Made by a program: the position numbers and the translations under genes | In this document: one piece after another, positions 15,209-24,765 of the stretch | Numbering within the stretch: the first letter of the stretch is position 1 | How the letters are laid out: each line of letters starts with the position of its first letter | The notes under the pieces: generated by a model | The model's input: the letters and a program-made list of their open reading frames with translations, nothing else | What the model was told of the DNA's origin: nothing | Database searches by the model: none | From: Streptococcus mitis bv. 2 str. SK95 | GTDB taxonomy: Bacteria; Bacillota; Bacilli; Lactobacillales; Streptococcaceae | Reading direction: 5' to 3' | Assembly: GCF_000222705.1 (NCBI RefSeq) | Contig: NZ_AFUB01000050.1 | Span: 1 to 34,855, forward strand | Length of the DNA: 34,855 nucleotides

Positions 15209-15237
15209 ATTATATCTTTTTGGTCAAAAAAGGTCAA
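15209..15237 (-). promoter_or_regulatory. clpP promoter
   Basis: TTGACC (15232-15237), a 17-bp spacer and TATAAT (15209-15214) precede clpP by about 55 bases. Confidence 0.85.
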
Positions 15238-15238
15238 A
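15222..15238 (+). promoter_or_regulatory. CtsR operator at clpP
   Basis: The direct heptad repeat GGTCAAA, three bases, GGTCAAA matches the CtsR consensus (RGTCAAANANRGTCAAA). It covers the -35 box and spacer of the clpP promoter, as expected for the class III heat-shock repressor. Confidence 0.92.
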
Positions 15239-15315
15239 TTTTTTGCTCTATACTATCGACAGAATCAAAAATTCAACCTCCTCGCGAAATTAGAAACATC
15301 CTCCAATTTCATCTT

Positions 15316-15335
15316 TAAGACTCTATCTGAGTCTT
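15316..15335 (-). terminator. upp terminator candidate
   Basis: AAGACTC, loop AGATA, GAGTCTT overlaps the upp stop codon. The downstream T content is modest, so termination may be partial. Confidence 0.5.
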
Positions 15336-15963
15336 ATTTCGTACCAAACAAGCGGTCTCCAGCATCTCCGAGACCTGGAACAATATAGCCATGTTCATTC
15401 AAGTGTTCATCCAAGGCTGCTGTAAAGATTTCTACGTCTGGGTGAGCTGCTTGAAGAGCTTTCACTCCTTCTGGAGCAGCTACAAGGCAGACAAACTTAA
15501 TGTTTGATGCCCCACGTTTTTTAAGGGAGTCAACAGCCAAGATAGCTGAACCACCTGTTGCCAACATTGGATCCACTACAAAGATTTGACGTTGGTCAAT
15601 GTCCTCAGGCAATTTCACCAAGTATTCAACTGGTTGAAGGGTTTCTTCATCACGGTACATACCGATATGACCAACTTTGGCTGCAGGAACCAAGCTCAAG
15701 AGGCCATCTACCATCCCGATACCTGCACGCAAGATTGGGACAATCGCCAATTTTTTACCAGCCAATTGTTTTTGAACTGTTTTTGTGATTGGTGTTTCGA
15801 TTTCTACATCTTCAAGTGGAAGATCACGAAGTACTTCATATCCCATCAACATTGCAATCTCATCTACTAGCTCACGAAAAGCTTTTGTAGAAGTGTCTGT
15901 ACGACGCAAGATTGACAACTTGTGTTGAATAAGTGGATGATTAATGACTTCAATTTTTCCCAT
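15334..15963 (-). CDS. upp: Uracil phosphoribosyltransferase
   Basis: This cytosolic enzyme makes UMP from uracil and PRPP in pyrimidine salvage. I start it at the ATG at 15961-15963 ([16 protein letters not shown]), giving the usual 209 residues; an SD (AGAAGGAA) lies just upstream and would be inside the gene if the upstream ATG were used. The family motifs [14 protein letters not shown] and [15 protein letters not shown] (PRPP loop) and the end [14 protein letters not shown] (uracil site) are present. Confidence 0.96.
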   Translation of the reverse strand: MGKIEVINHPLIQHKLSILRRTDTSTKAFRELVDEIAMLMGYEVLRDLPLEDVEIETPITKTVQKQLAGKKLAIVPILRAGIGMVDGLLSLVPAAKVGHIGMYRDEETLQPVEYLVKLPEDIDQRQIFVVDPMLATGGSAILAVDSLKKRGASNIKFVCLVAAPEGVKALQAAHPDVEIFTAALDEHLNEHGYIVPGLGDAGDRLFGTK

Positions 15964-15996
15964 TTTCTGAATTCCTTCTTTCAATTTATTCTTCTT

Positions 15997-16002
15997 ATTA
16001 TA
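15997..16002 (-). promoter_or_regulatory. -10 box ahead of upp
   Basis: A TATAAT follows immediately after the terminator of the deaminase gene, 33 bases before the upp ATG. No good -35 box is visible. Confidence 0.45.
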
Positions 16003-16004
16003 TC

Positions 16005-16034
16005 AAAAAATGGTTTAAAAAGCTTTATAAACCA
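16005..16034 (-). terminator. Terminator of the deaminase gene
   Basis: TGGTTTA, a 10-base loop, and TAAACCA are followed by TTTTTT on the minus strand. It lies 17 bases after the deaminase stop. Confidence 0.7.
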
Positions 16035-16051
16035 CTTATTTTTATTAATTT

Positions 16052-16519
16052 CTAAATCAAATCTGCCTCTTGGAGAGCTGTCTGAACAGTCTCTAATGGT
16101 AAATGGGTTAACTCGGTACCTTTTTCGTGATAAAGGTATTGGGCATAGTCATCCATTCGGTACTGGTTGATATAAACTACGCGATTGCAGCCAACTTGTA
16201 GCAGTTGTTTGGTGCAGTTCAGACAAGGGAAATGGGTCACATAAGCTGTAAATCCCTTAGGTACCCCTCGTTCGGCTCCTTGCAAGATGGCATTGACCTC
16301 GGCGTGAAGGGTTCGGACACAGTGTCCTTCAATGACAAGACATTCGTGGTCGATGCAGTGCTCCGTTCCTGATACGGAACCATTGTAGCCTGTTGAAATG
16401 ACCTTATTGTCCTTAACTAGGACAGCTCCTACTTTGGCGCGTTTACAAGTGGAACGATTAGCAATCAGTAAGGCCTGGGCTGCAAAGTACTCATCCCAAG
16501 CTAGTCTTTTTTCTGTCAT
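16052..16519 (-). CDS. Deoxycytidylate (dCMP) deaminase family protein
   Basis: This zinc-dependent deaminase has 155 residues. The metal and catalytic motifs are HAE at 72-74 (TLHAEVNAIL) and PCLNC at 98-102; the nucleotide-binding part includes GYNGSVSGTEHC. It most likely converts dCMP to dUMP for dTTP synthesis. Homologues are annotated as ComE operon protein 2, but no competence genes are adjacent. It lies 18 bases after the TetR-family gene, on the same strand, and may share its transcript; upp follows behind a terminator. Confidence 0.85.
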   Translation of the reverse strand: MTEKRLAWDEYFAAQALLIANRSTCKRAKVGAVLVKDNKVISTGYNGSVSGTEHCIDHECLVIEGHCVRTLHAEVNAILQGAERGVPKGFTAYVTHFPCLNCTKQLLQVGCNRVVYINQYRMDDYAQYLYHEKGTELTHLPLETVQTALQEADLI

Positions 16520-16537
16520 AAGTCTTCTCCTTGTCCT

Positions 16538-17095
16538 CTATTTTTTGAAAAATGGCAAGCGTAAATCTGCAATCTTTTCAGCTGGAACCTTCATGCCATC
16601 CTTGATCCATTTGAGCAGAACCGATACGATGGCAGAGCTCCAAAACGAATGAAGGTAGCTACTGACATCTTTTGATTTTCCGTGGTATTTTTCCAGAAAT
16701 TCCTGCATAGCTTGGATAAAAATCTTTTCCAAGTGGTAGTCCAGAGCAAGTTGGATAACCTTGGCTTCTTTCTTGGCTGCTCGAAAAAGGTGAACCCAGA
16801 CTAGATAAAGGTCTGTTCTGACATCGTAGTGACTGAGCTGCTCCATGATATTGTGTACGCTGCGTTTAAAGACGCTTTCCAAAATCTCTTCCTTGGAGTC
16901 ATAATTGCGATAGAAAGCAGCGCGAGAGACACCCGCCCGCTTGACCAACTCTGAAATACTAATCTTAGCCAAGTCTTTTTTTTCCAGAAGTTGCAAAAGA
17001 GCAGTCTCGATCGCTTCTCTGGTCAAGAAATTGGATTCTTGATTTGATTTTCTGAGATTTTCAAGAGATTTTTCAGATATTTTGCGTTCAGACAT
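16538..17095 (-). CDS. TetR/AcrR-family transcriptional regulator
   Basis: The protein has 185 residues. An N-terminal extension is followed by the TetR HTH at about 46-66 (ISISELVKRAGVSRAAFYRN). The C-terminal ligand or dimer domain is of the DhaS-like type (ALDYHLEKIFIQAM). It is divergently transcribed from the DegV-family gene with 124 bases between, and a perfect inverted repeat (17182-17206) lies in that region. Control of the DegV gene and of itself is therefore likely, by inference. The inducer is unknown. Confidence 0.85.
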   Translation of the reverse strand: MSERKISEKSLENLRKSNQESNFLTREAIETALLQLLEKKDLAKISISELVKRAGVSRAAFYRNYDSKEEILESVFKRSVHNIMEQLSHYDVRTDLYLVWVHLFRAAKKEAKVIQLALDYHLEKIFIQAMQEFLEKYHGKSKDVSSYLHSFWSSAIVSVLLKWIKDGMKVPAEKIADLRLPFFKK

Positions 17096-17157
17096 AACAA
17101 TTTCTTTCTACTTGTGACAACAGAGAGATGATACTTTTGTTTCAAGGGCTTTCATGA

Positions 17158-17163
17158 TATAAT
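17158..17163 (+). promoter_or_regulatory. -10 box of the DegV-family gene
   Basis: TATAAT lies 56 bases before the ATG; the -35 region (TTTTGT at 17 bp) is weak. Confidence 0.55.
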
Positions 17164-17181
17164 TGTAAAAAAAGACAGAAC

Positions 17182-17206
17182 CTTTGTCAATGTATAAGTG
17201 ACAAAG
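17182..17206. promoter_or_regulatory. Inverted repeat in the DegV leader, candidate TetR-family operator
   Basis: CTTTGTCA, 9 bases, TGACAAAG is a perfect 8-bp inverted repeat just downstream of the expected transcription start. A related half-site (TTGTGACAA) lies near 17112-17120 close to the TetR-family gene start. It may be a repressor site or an RNA hairpin. Confidence 0.55.
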
Positions 17207-17219
17207 ATGGAGAATTTCT

Positions 17220-18065
17220 ATGACTTGGAAGATTGTAGCTGACTCTGGTTGTGATTATCGTCAACTGGCAACTCCTGCTATTGATACTGAATTTGTTAGT
17301 GTTCCTTTAACCATTCAAGTAGCTGATCAGGTCTTTATCGATGATGCCAATCTCGACATTGACCACATGATGAAAACCATGTATGCGACTTCTGAGGCTT
17401 CAAAATCAGCTTGTCCTAGCCCTGATGATTACTTGCGTGCATTTGAAAGTGCCAAACATATTTTTGTCGTTACTATCACCGGTACTCTTTCAGGTAGTCA
17501 TAATAGTGCACAACTCGCTAAAAATATCTACCTCGAAGAACACCCTGACACTCAGATTCATGTGATTGATAGTTTATCTGCAGGAGGGGAAGTTGATTTG
17601 ATTGTCGAGAAAATCAATGACTTGATTGACCAAGGACTTTCTCATGAGGAAATTGTTGAAGCTATCAAAGCTTACCAAGAAAAAACAAAATTGCTCTTTG
17701 TTCTCGCTAAAGTTGATAACTTGGTAAAAAATGGCCGTTTAAGTAAGCTTATCGGTACAGTCGTTGGTCTTCTCAACATCCGTATGGTTGGGGAAGCAAG
17801 TGAAACTGGAACCCTAGAGCTTCTTCAAAAAGCTCGTGGTGCTAAAAAGTCCCTTCAAGCAGCCTATGAAGAACTCATCAAGGCTGGCTATGCTGGTGGT
17901 CGTATCGTCATGGCTCATCGCAGCAATGAAAAATTCTGTCAGCAATTGTCAGAACGCTTGCTGGAAACATTCCCACAAGCCAATATCAAAATCATCCCTA
18001 CGTCTGGTCTCTGCAGTTTTTATGCAGAAGATGGCGGTTTGTTGATGGGGTATGAAATCAACTAA
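17220..18065 (+). CDS. DegV-family fatty-acid-binding protein
   Basis: The protein has 281 residues and the DegV/FakB fold: KIVADSGCDYR at the start, TITGTLSGSHNSAQLAK in the acyl-binding region, and VDNLVKNGRLSK at about 166-177. Family members carry a fatty acid that FakA phosphorylates, feeding exogenous fatty acids into phospholipid synthesis. No fakA is visible here. It has an SD (GGAG) ahead of the ATG, a strong terminator after its stop, and a TetR-family gene divergent from it. Confidence 0.88.
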   Translation: MTWKIVADSGCDYRQLATPAIDTEFVSVPLTIQVADQVFIDDANLDIDHMMKTMYATSEASKSACPSPDDYLRAFESAKHIFVVTITGTLSGSHNSAQLAKNIYLEEHPDTQIHVIDSLSAGGEVDLIVEKINDLIDQGLSHEEIVEAIKAYQEKTKLLFVLAKVDNLVKNGRLSKLIGTVVGLLNIRMVGEASETGTLELLQKARGAKKSLQAAYEELIKAGYAGGRIVMAHRSNEKFCQQLSERLLETFPQANIKIIPTSGLCSFYAEDGGLLMGYEIN

Positions 18066-18074
18066 GATTATTAG

Positions 18075-19304
<1,230 letters not shown>

Positions 19305-19317
19305 GAAAGGAAGTCCT

Positions 19318-19839
19318 TTGGAACATATTATTTTACTAAGAGGCGTTACTCCTAATGGAAAAAATGCTATCCCGAAAATGTCTTATTTGGTAGATATTCT
19401 GACAGAAGCTGGTTTTCAACACGTTCGAACCTATATTCAAAGTGGGAATATCATTCTTGAAAGTGACTTAGATTTAGAAGAAATACGAGAACGTGTTCAT
19501 ACTTTGATAAAGGAAAAAATTGGAGCCGACTTAAAAATAGTTATCAAGAATAAGAATGATTTTGAAAAGATTGTTCATGAGAATCCGTTTAGAGAAGACT
19601 ATCTTCATGATCGTGTGCATGTGATCCTTTATCAGGGATTTATCCAAAGTCTGCCATTAGAAAATTTGAAAGCTGACTACGGTGAGGAAGAAATTTGTGT
19701 AGGCGATCACTGTCTCTACCTCTATCTCCCTAGAACTGCAAAACGAAAAAAGCTCAATACCAACTATCTTGAAAAACTGTTTGGCGTGGATTTGACCATG
19801 CGAAAGTTAAACGTCGTGGAAAAGTTACTAACAAAATAG
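19318..19839 (+). CDS. DUF1697 family protein
   Basis: The protein has 173 residues and the DUF1697 pattern: IILLRGVTPNGKNAIPKMSYL, then YIQSGNIILES, and near the end NTNYLEKLFGVDLTMRKLNVVEKLL. The function of the family is unknown. The start is a TTG (19318-19320), chosen because it gives the family-typical N-terminus and follows an SD (AAAGGAAG) at the correct distance. It probably lies in an operon with the flavoprotein and Nudix genes. Confidence 0.82.
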   Translation: MEHIILLRGVTPNGKNAIPKMSYLVDILTEAGFQHVRTYIQSGNIILESDLDLEEIRERVHTLIKEKIGADLKIVIKNKNDFEKIVHENPFREDYLHDRVHVILYQGFIQSLPLENLKADYGEEEICVGDHCLYLYLPRTAKRKKLNTNYLEKLFGVDLTMRKLNVVEKLLTK

Positions 19840-19849
19840 GAAAAACAAT

Positions 19850-20305
19850 ATGAACAGACGAGAATTAGTCGAATTTGTCAACATGTGCATGATTAAAAAC
19901 AGAAACAAGGTTCTAGTTCAAGATCGAGTTAATCCCGACTGGCCCGGAATCACTTTTCCTGGTGGTCATGTAGAGCGTGGGGAATCGTTTACCGATGCAG
20001 TTATCAGAGAAGTCAAGGAAGAAACTGGACTAACCATATCCAAACCTCAACTTTGTGGTATCAAAGACTGGTACGATGACGAGGATTATCGGTATGTCGT
20101 CCTCTTTTACAAAACAGAACACTTTACTGGTGAACTCCAGTCTTCAGAAGAAGGAAAGGTATGGTGGGAAGAGTTTGAAAATCTCTCTCAACTAAAACTT
20201 GCAACCGATGATATGTCTGATATGCTTCGTGTGTTTCTAGAAGAGGATCTCAGTGAATTCTTTTACTATAAAGACGGCGATGACTGGCTTTATGAGTTAA
20301 AATAA
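19850..20305 (+). CDS. Nudix hydrolase (MutT/YtkD-like)
   Basis: The protein has 151 residues and a complete Nudix box at about 39-61 (GHVERGESFTDAVIREVKEE, then TGL), which binds the metal and cleaves a nucleoside diphosphate linked to another group. The 8-oxo-dGTPase-like group is the nearest by general appearance, but substrate cannot be read from the box. It is the last gene of the plus-strand operon and faces the RimJ/L-type gene across a bidirectional terminator. Confidence 0.88.
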   Translation: MNRRELVEFVNMCMIKNRNKVLVQDRVNPDWPGITFPGGHVERGESFTDAVIREVKEETGLTISKPQLCGIKDWYDDEDYRYVVLFYKTEHFTGELQSSEEGKVWWEEFENLSQLKLATDDMSDMLRVFLEEDLSEFFYYKDGDDWLYELK

Positions 20306-20317
20306 AAGAGCAGAAGA

Positions 20318-20363
20318 AAATGACCTGAGCTTCAAAAGTTAGATTTTGAAGCCCAGGTCATTT
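20318..20363. terminator. Bidirectional terminator between convergent genes
   Basis: A 20-bp stem with one A-C mismatch and a 6-base loop (arms 20318-20337 and 20344-20363) lies between the Nudix gene (plus) and the RimJ/L-type gene (minus). The plus side runs into TTTCTTAGTTCTTTTT. Confidence 0.85.
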
Positions 20364-20364
20364 C

Positions 20365-20910
20365 TTAGTTCTTTTTAATCTGGTAATAAATAAGGTCCGC
20401 AACGTAGTCTTTTCTCTCCACACCATTGGCAATGGTTTTTAGATAGGTCATTCCAGCCTTTTCCATGACTCGGCCTGAAGCTGGGTTGAGACTGGCATAA
20501 CGTGCTTTAACTTTTTGAAATCCTGCTTGAGTAAAACAGAAGTCTAATACAGTTTTCAAAGCCTCTGTCATCATACCACGGCCCCAATAGGTTTTACCTA
20601 AAATATAGCCAATTTCACAAGAAGAATCGTTCTCATTCACCTCAACGATGCTGATATCTCCTATCACTTGCTCTGGTTTTTCTTTGAGACAAATCGCCCA
20701 TTTGAAATAGTGGGGATTGGCATAGGAGGCAACCCAATTTCGAACCGAGTTCCGAGTCACCTCAACATCAGGATGAGGATCCCAGGTGACATAGGTCAGA
20801 TTCTCAGCAGATGAAGCCCAATTTTGAAACATGGCTTCCGCATCACTCTCCCCAAATCTTCTTAAAATCAAACGTTCTGTCTGTAACATTTGCGTACCGA
20901 TTGCTTTCAT
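20365..20910 (-). CDS. RimJ/RimL-type GNAT acetyltransferase
   Basis: The protein has 181 residues. GNAT features include MLQTERLILRRFGESDAEAM, then IGDISIVEVNENDSSCEIGY and YWGRGMMTEALKTVLDF (acetyl-CoA loop) and RVMEKAGMTY. Relatives acetylate protein N-termini or small amines; the substrate is unknown. I start at the ATG at 20908-20910 (MKAIGTQMLQTERL), preceded by GAGG. A longer frame exists, but its extra 49 residues read through the tandem hairpin repeats and are not protein-like. The GAGG itself is the tail of the first repeat unit. Confidence 0.85.
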   Translation of the reverse strand: MKAIGTQMLQTERLILRRFGESDAEAMFQNWASSAENLTYVTWDPHPDVEVTRNSVRNWVASYANPHYFKWAICLKEKPEQVIGDISIVEVNENDSSCEIGYILGKTYWGRGMMTEALKTVLDFCFTQAGFQKVKARYASLNPASGRVMEKAGMTYLKTIANGVERKDYVADLIYYQIKKN

Positions 20911-20917
20911 AATGTTA

Positions 20918-21068
20918 CCTCGCTTTCTAAGCTTAAGGCTCAAGCAAAAAAGGTTCAACAGAACCTTCTTCGCTTTCTCATTTCTAGGCTCAGGGTAAAA
21001 ACCTCCACTGGAGGTTCCTCGTTTTCCCGTTTCTAGACTCGGGCTGAAAACCTCCACTGGAGGTTTTC
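20918..21068 (-). repeat. Three tandem 49-50 bp units, each a terminator-like hairpin plus linker
   Basis: Units lie at 20918-20967, 20968-21016 and 21017-21065. On the minus strand each reads hairpin, T-run, then a linker close to GAGCCTAGAAA-GAGAAAGCGAGG. Two hairpins are AACCTCC/AGT/GGAGGTT; the third has a different stem, AAGGTTC/TGTT/GAACCTT. The stem sequence changes while base pairing is kept, which argues for selection on structure. The first palindrome includes the nadE stop codon, and the last linker supplies the SD of the acetyltransferase gene. The AGT loop and stop-codon overlap are shared with the array after livF. Confidence 0.85.
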
Positions 21069-21891
21069 ACTCCCAAAAGTCATCAAAGACAGTAATTGGT
21101 AGGTGGCGTTTGTGTTGGCCTTTGTGCCACCAGTTTTCAATAGTTGCTTGAGCTTCTGGGCTGATTGTTTTGCCTTCTAGGTAGTCATCAATTTCGTTGT
21201 AAGTGACTCCCAAGGCTACTTCGTCTGCAATACCTGGTTTTTCTTCTTCCAAATCTGCTGTTGGGATTTTTTCATAGAGGGCGGAGTCTGCACCAAGCTC
21301 CTTCAAGAGTTGTTTTCCTTGACGTTTATTGAGGCGGTAAAGAGGGAGAATATCCGCACCACCATCACCAAACTTAGTAAAGAAACCTGTGATATTTTCC
21401 GCAGCATGATCTGTACCAATGACCGCTCCGCTATGGGCACCCGCAAGGGCATATTGGGCAATCATACGACTACGAGCTTTAATATTGCCCTTGTTAAAGT
21501 CTGAAACAGGACTTCCTGTCGCTTCAACTGCTGCTGTCATTGCATCAGATGATTCCTTGATATTCACAACCAAGCTGACATCAGGCTGGATGAAAGCGAG
21601 GGCTTTTTGAGCATCCTCTTCGTCAGCTTGGACTCCATAAGGGAGCCGAACAGCGATAAATTTGTAGCTGTCATCTCCTGTCTCTGCTCGCATTTCTTCC
21701 ATAGCTAATTGTGCCAAGCGCCCTGCTAAGGTTGAGTCTTGTCCTCCAGAAATCCCTAGTACAAAGGTTTTAAGGAAAGGGTGTTTTTTCAAGTATCTCT
21801 TTAAGAAATCAATCGAACGACGAATTTCCTCCTGAGTGTCAATCACTGGCTTGACACCTAGTTGCTGGATAATGGTTTCTTGCAAACTCAT
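21067..21891 (-). CDS. nadE: NH3-dependent NAD(+) synthetase
   Basis: This enzyme amidates nicotinate adenine dinucleotide to NAD using ammonia and ATP. The 274-residue protein has the P-loop GISGGQDST at 46-54 and the family segments [20 protein letters not shown] and [13 protein letters not shown]. No glutaminase domain is present, so it is the short ammonia-dependent type. Its ATG overlaps the pncB stop (ATGA), so the two salvage genes are coupled. Confidence 0.96.
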   Translation of the reverse strand: MSLQETIIQQLGVKPVIDTQEEIRRSIDFLKRYLKKHPFLKTFVLGISGGQDSTLAGRLAQLAMEEMRAETGDDSYKFIAVRLPYGVQADEEDAQKALAFIQPDVSLVVNIKESSDAMTAAVEATGSPVSDFNKGNIKARSRMIAQYALAGAHSGAVIGTDHAAENITGFFTKFGDGGADILPLYRLNKRQGKQLLKELGADSALYEKIPTADLEEEKPGIADEVALGVTYNEIDDYLEGKTISPEAQATIENWWHKGQHKRHLPITVFDDFWE

Positions 21892-23348
21892 TCTTCTTCT
21901 CCTTCACCAAGAGCTTCCTTGCGCATCTTATCAATCAAGTCCATTTTATCTTGCCAAATATCACGCGCCAAGTCTACTGGATAATGTTGCGGATTGAGAA
22001 CCCGTTTATACTCATCCCAAAGCTTATCAAATTCTTTGCGGGCATAATCCTGAATGTCAGTCAAACTAGGCAAGTTGTAAACTAATGTTCCTGCTTTGAA
22101 AATATCCACCAAGAGAGGAACGGCATCAAAATTTCGAACGGTCTTTTTGATGTAGGTATAAGTTGGATGGAACATCTTGATTTCTGTCATGTTACTCACA
22201 TCCACACCATCATAGGTGATGTAGTCGCCTTCTGACTTGCCTTTTTCACGACTGGTAATGCGCCATACCTGCTTCTTACCTGGCGTAGACACTTTTTCAG
22301 CATTATTGGACAATTTGATGGTATTGCGCATCTGACCATTTTCATCTTCGATAGCTACAATCTTATAAACTGCCCCAAGAGCAGGCTGATCATAGGCTGT
22401 AATCAGCTTGGTACCCACCCCCCAAACGTCAATCTTAGCGTGTTGCATTTTGAGGTTAAGGATGGTATTTTCATCGAGGTCATTGGAAGCGTAAATTTTG
22501 GCATCTGGATATCCAGCCTCGTCCAGTTGTTGACGGACTTTCTTGGAAATGTAGGCAATATCCCCGGAGTCGATACGAACGCCTTTAAAATTAATCTTAT
22601 CTCCCAACTCACGCGCTACCTGAATGGCAGCTGGCACACCGATACGAAGCGTATCATAAGTATCTACTAGAAAGACACAGTCACGATGGGTTGACGCATA
22701 AGCCTTGAAGGCTTCATAGTCGTTTCCATAAACCTGTACCAAGGCATGGGCATGAGTCCCCAATACTGGAATACCAAAGAGCTTCCCTGCTCGCACGTTG
22801 CTAGTTCCGTTGGCTCCACCAATCACGGCTGCGCGTGTTCCCCAAATAGCTGCATCCATTTCTTGCGCACGACGTGTCCCGAACTCCATCAAGGGTTCAT
22901 CTTCGATGACCGAACGAATACGTGCTGCCTTGGTCGCTATCAAGGTTTGAAAGTTAACGATGTTTAAGAGAGCAGTCTCGACCAATTGACATTGGGCTAG
23001 AGGGCCTTCTACCTGTACAATTGGTTCATTAGCAAAAACCAAGTCCCCTTCCTGGGCAGAACGAACCGTCAACTCCAAATTGAGATTGCGGAGGTAGTCT
23101 AAGAATGCCCCGTGATAGCCAAGCGACTCCAAGTAGGCAATATCGCTATCTGAAAAGCGCAAGTCTTTAAGATAGTTCACAATTCTTTCCAAACCAGCAA
23201 AAACTGCATAACCATTCTGAAAAGGTTGCTGGCGGAAATAAACTTCAAAAACCGCCTTTTTATTGTGAATCCCTTGGTCAAAGTAAACTTGCATCATGTT
23301 GATCTGGTACAAGTCCGTGTGCAATGTCAAACTATCATCTGGATACAT
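21888..23348 (-). CDS. pncB: Nicotinate phosphoribosyltransferase
   Basis: This enzyme makes nicotinate mononucleotide from nicotinate and PRPP, the first step of niacin salvage. The 486-residue protein contains the segments [35 protein letters not shown] and [16 protein letters not shown], all typical of the family. nadE follows with a 4-base overlap. The middle step (NadD) is not in the window. Confidence 0.95.
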   Translation of the reverse strand: MYPDDSLTLHTDLYQINMMQVYFDQGIHNKKAVFEVYFRQQPFQNGYAVFAGLERIVNYLKDLRFSDSDIAYLESLGYHGAFLDYLRNLNLELTVRSAQEGDLVFANEPIVQVEGPLAQCQLVETALLNIVNFQTLIATKAARIRSVIEDEPLMEFGTRRAQEMDAAIWGTRAAVIGGANGTSNVRAGKLFGIPVLGTHAHALVQVYGNDYEAFKAYASTHRDCVFLVDTYDTLRIGVPAAIQVARELGDKINFKGVRIDSGDIAYISKKVRQQLDEAGYPDAKIYASNDLDENTILNLKMQHAKIDVWGVGTKLITAYDQPALGAVYKIVAIEDENGQMRNTIKLSNNAEKVSTPGKKQVWRITSREKGKSEGDYITYDGVDVSNMTEIKMFHPTYTYIKKTVRNFDAVPLLVDIFKAGTLVYNLPSLTDIQDYARKEFDKLWDEYKRVLNPQHYPVDLARDIWQDKMDLIDKMRKEALGEGEEE

Positions 23349-23423
23349 CTGTTTTCCTTCTTCCTACTTTACAAAGGTATGAACGTATTCTACCACTTTC
23401 ACACCGTCCGATAAATTAGTACT

Positions 23424-23452
23424 ATTATAACACATTTTACCGAGATTGATAA
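23424..23452 (-). promoter_or_regulatory. pncB-nadE promoter candidate
   Basis: TATAAT (23424-23429), a 17-bp spacer and TTATCA (23447-23452) lie about 75 bases ahead of the pncB ATG. Confidence 0.6.
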
Positions 23453-23464
23453 AAAACTAACAAG

Positions 23465-23953
23465 CTATTCCATAGTCTCCAGTTCATCCATATCTTGCTC
23501 AAACTTTTTCTGAGCCCATTCTCCAAAATTTCTTAAAGTAAGGTTTCCAATAAAAACCCATGGAAAATAAAGAAGATAAGTAATGCCCCAAGTAGACAAG
23601 TATTTAAAGTTCAAAGGATTGTGCTGATAAATTTCGATATTGAATTGATAATTCTGCAACATCAAGAGAGTCGTAATAGCGAGAGTTACCAGCAAACATC
23701 CTACAATCGTAAAATGAAAACGACTATAGTAGGTCACTCCAAGTTCTCGTGCACGATTGAAAAAGAAGAAAATTCCTAAAAGAAGGGTAACCAGAAGAAT
23801 ATCAGGATTAAAAAGAGCAGGTGCTAATACAGCCACCAAATAACTTAGCAGAATGAGCCCGATAAACACATAAAAAGACTCTGTTCCTGCTTTGTTGATC
23901 AGTTGTTCTTCTCTTTCGTCTAATAATTGATAATAAAAAAATCTATTCTTCAT
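23465..23953 (-). CDS. Four-TM membrane protein of unknown function, distal copy
   Basis: The protein has 162 residues. The N-terminus MKNRFFYYQLLDEREEQLINKAGTES is cytoplasm-like; four hydrophobic helices follow near 27-48, 52-68, 80-98 and 120-142, then a charged tail. The pattern MKNR followed by DER-E and a helix matches the upstream neighbour, so the two are probably distant paralogues (a DUF6773-like group; family name uncertain). Its start overlaps the end of the upstream gene by 11 bases, with the SD inside the upstream coding sequence. Confidence 0.75.
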   Translation of the reverse strand: MKNRFFYYQLLDEREEQLINKAGTESFYVFIGLILLSYLVAVLAPALFNPDILLVTLLLGIFFFFNRARELGVTYYSRFHFTIVGCLLVTLAITTLLMLQNYQFNIEIYQHNPLNFKYLSTWGITYLLYFPWVFIGNLTLRNFGEWAQKKFEQDMDELETME

Positions 23954-24416
23954 CTTCTTCCTCCCAAACTTGCTGATTTCTGCGATTCAAGTATAGGATA
24001 ACTCTATCCATAGAATAACTCCCAACGAGATAGATGATAACTGCTAGAACCACTTTTAGGGAGTACTTCCAAGTCAATAGACTGACCAGTTCCTCGCGAT
24101 TACCTACGATATCAATCAATAAAATCACTATAGAAAATCCCAAAGCAGATAAAATTCTTTCTTTTCCAGTATTCTCAACAATATCTCGAATATCAATTCC
24201 TACATACATGCGGCGAATAATGGCATACAAACCTACTCCAATCAATAAAAGTAATTCTGGTAAATAGGACAGAAGCGTTAAATTGAAGATATAAAGTTTG
24301 GCAAAAATTTCCAGTGCCAAAAATAGGCACATTCCCAAGAGAATTTCTCCTGAAATCTTTCCATCCAATTTTTCCGTACGTTCATCTTTGATCACAAGTT
24401 TTTTTCTATTTTTCAT
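23943..24416 (-). CDS. Four-TM membrane protein of unknown function, proximal copy
   Basis: The protein has 157 residues. MKNRKKLVIKDERTEKLDGK is followed by four hydrophobic helices near 22-45, 48-68, 88-106 and 117-138, and the acidic end VWEEEDEE. It lies between an XRE regulator and the second membrane protein, overlapping both by 11 bases. Such XRE-plus-membrane-protein pairs are common in Firmicutes, and the regulator usually controls the pair; what they do is not known. Confidence 0.75.
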   Translation of the reverse strand: MKNRKKLVIKDERTEKLDGKISGEILLGMCLFLALEIFAKLYIFNLTLLSYLPELLLLIGVGLYAIIRRMYVGIDIRDIVENTGKERILSALGFSIVILLIDIVGNREELVSLLTWKYSLKVVLAVIIYLVGSYSMDRVILYLNRRNQQVWEEEDEE

Positions 24417-24615
24417 CTTCTTCCTCCCAAAATAGTTGGTCTAATGTTTTTCCTAAGCATCTACAAATAGACTGGCAGAGGGAGAGACTAGGATTGTATT
24501 TCCCAGCTTCTATCAAGCCTATAGTCTGCCTAGTAACACCAACAGCCTCTGCCAAATCCCCTTGTGTTAAATCAAGCTCCACACGAGCTAGTTTTAACTT
24601 TAAATTTTTAGCCAC
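24406..24615 (-). CDS. Small XRE-family HTH regulator
   Basis: The protein has 69 residues and is nearly all a Cro/CI-type HTH: ARVELDLTQGDLAEAVGVTRQTIGLIEAGKYNPSLSLCQSICR, with the usual NPSL motif, and the end LFWEEEDEK. It is first in a three-gene unit with two membrane proteins, translationally coupled by an 11-base overlap. It probably represses its own promoter. Confidence 0.88.
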   Translation of the reverse strand: MAKNLKLKLARVELDLTQGDLAEAVGVTRQTIGLIEAGKYNPSLSLCQSICRCLGKTLDQLFWEEEDEK

Positions 24616-24664
24616 TAGCGTCCTCCTTCACATTTTTAAAAAGTTGCACTTCTTTTTTAAAAAT

Positions 24665-24692
24665 ATTATACCATATATCTAACTTAATGCAA
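24665..24692 (-). promoter_or_regulatory. Promoter of the XRE-membrane protein unit
   Basis: TTGCAT (24687-24692), a 16-bp spacer and TATAAT (24665-24670) lie 49 bases ahead of the XRE ATG. The spacer is AT-rich. Confidence 0.7.
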
Positions 24693-24724
24693 TATATAAA
24701 TGTCATTTTGTAAGATTTTATTAA

Positions 24725-24757
24725 CAAAAAAACTCTCTACTACAAAAAAATAGAGAG
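24725..24757 (-). terminator. Terminator of the HAD hydrolase gene
   Basis: CTCTCTA, an 11-base loop and TAGAGAG run into TTTTTTT on the minus strand, about 10 bases after the HAD stop. Confidence 0.8.
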
Positions 24758-24765
24758 CGCTGCCT

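Noticed and set aside
20911-21057. A 49-residue N-terminal extension of the RimJ/L-type acetyltransferase
   Set aside because: It translates the tandem hairpin repeats, overlaps the nadE stop region, and the internal ATG has a good SD and the family-typical start.
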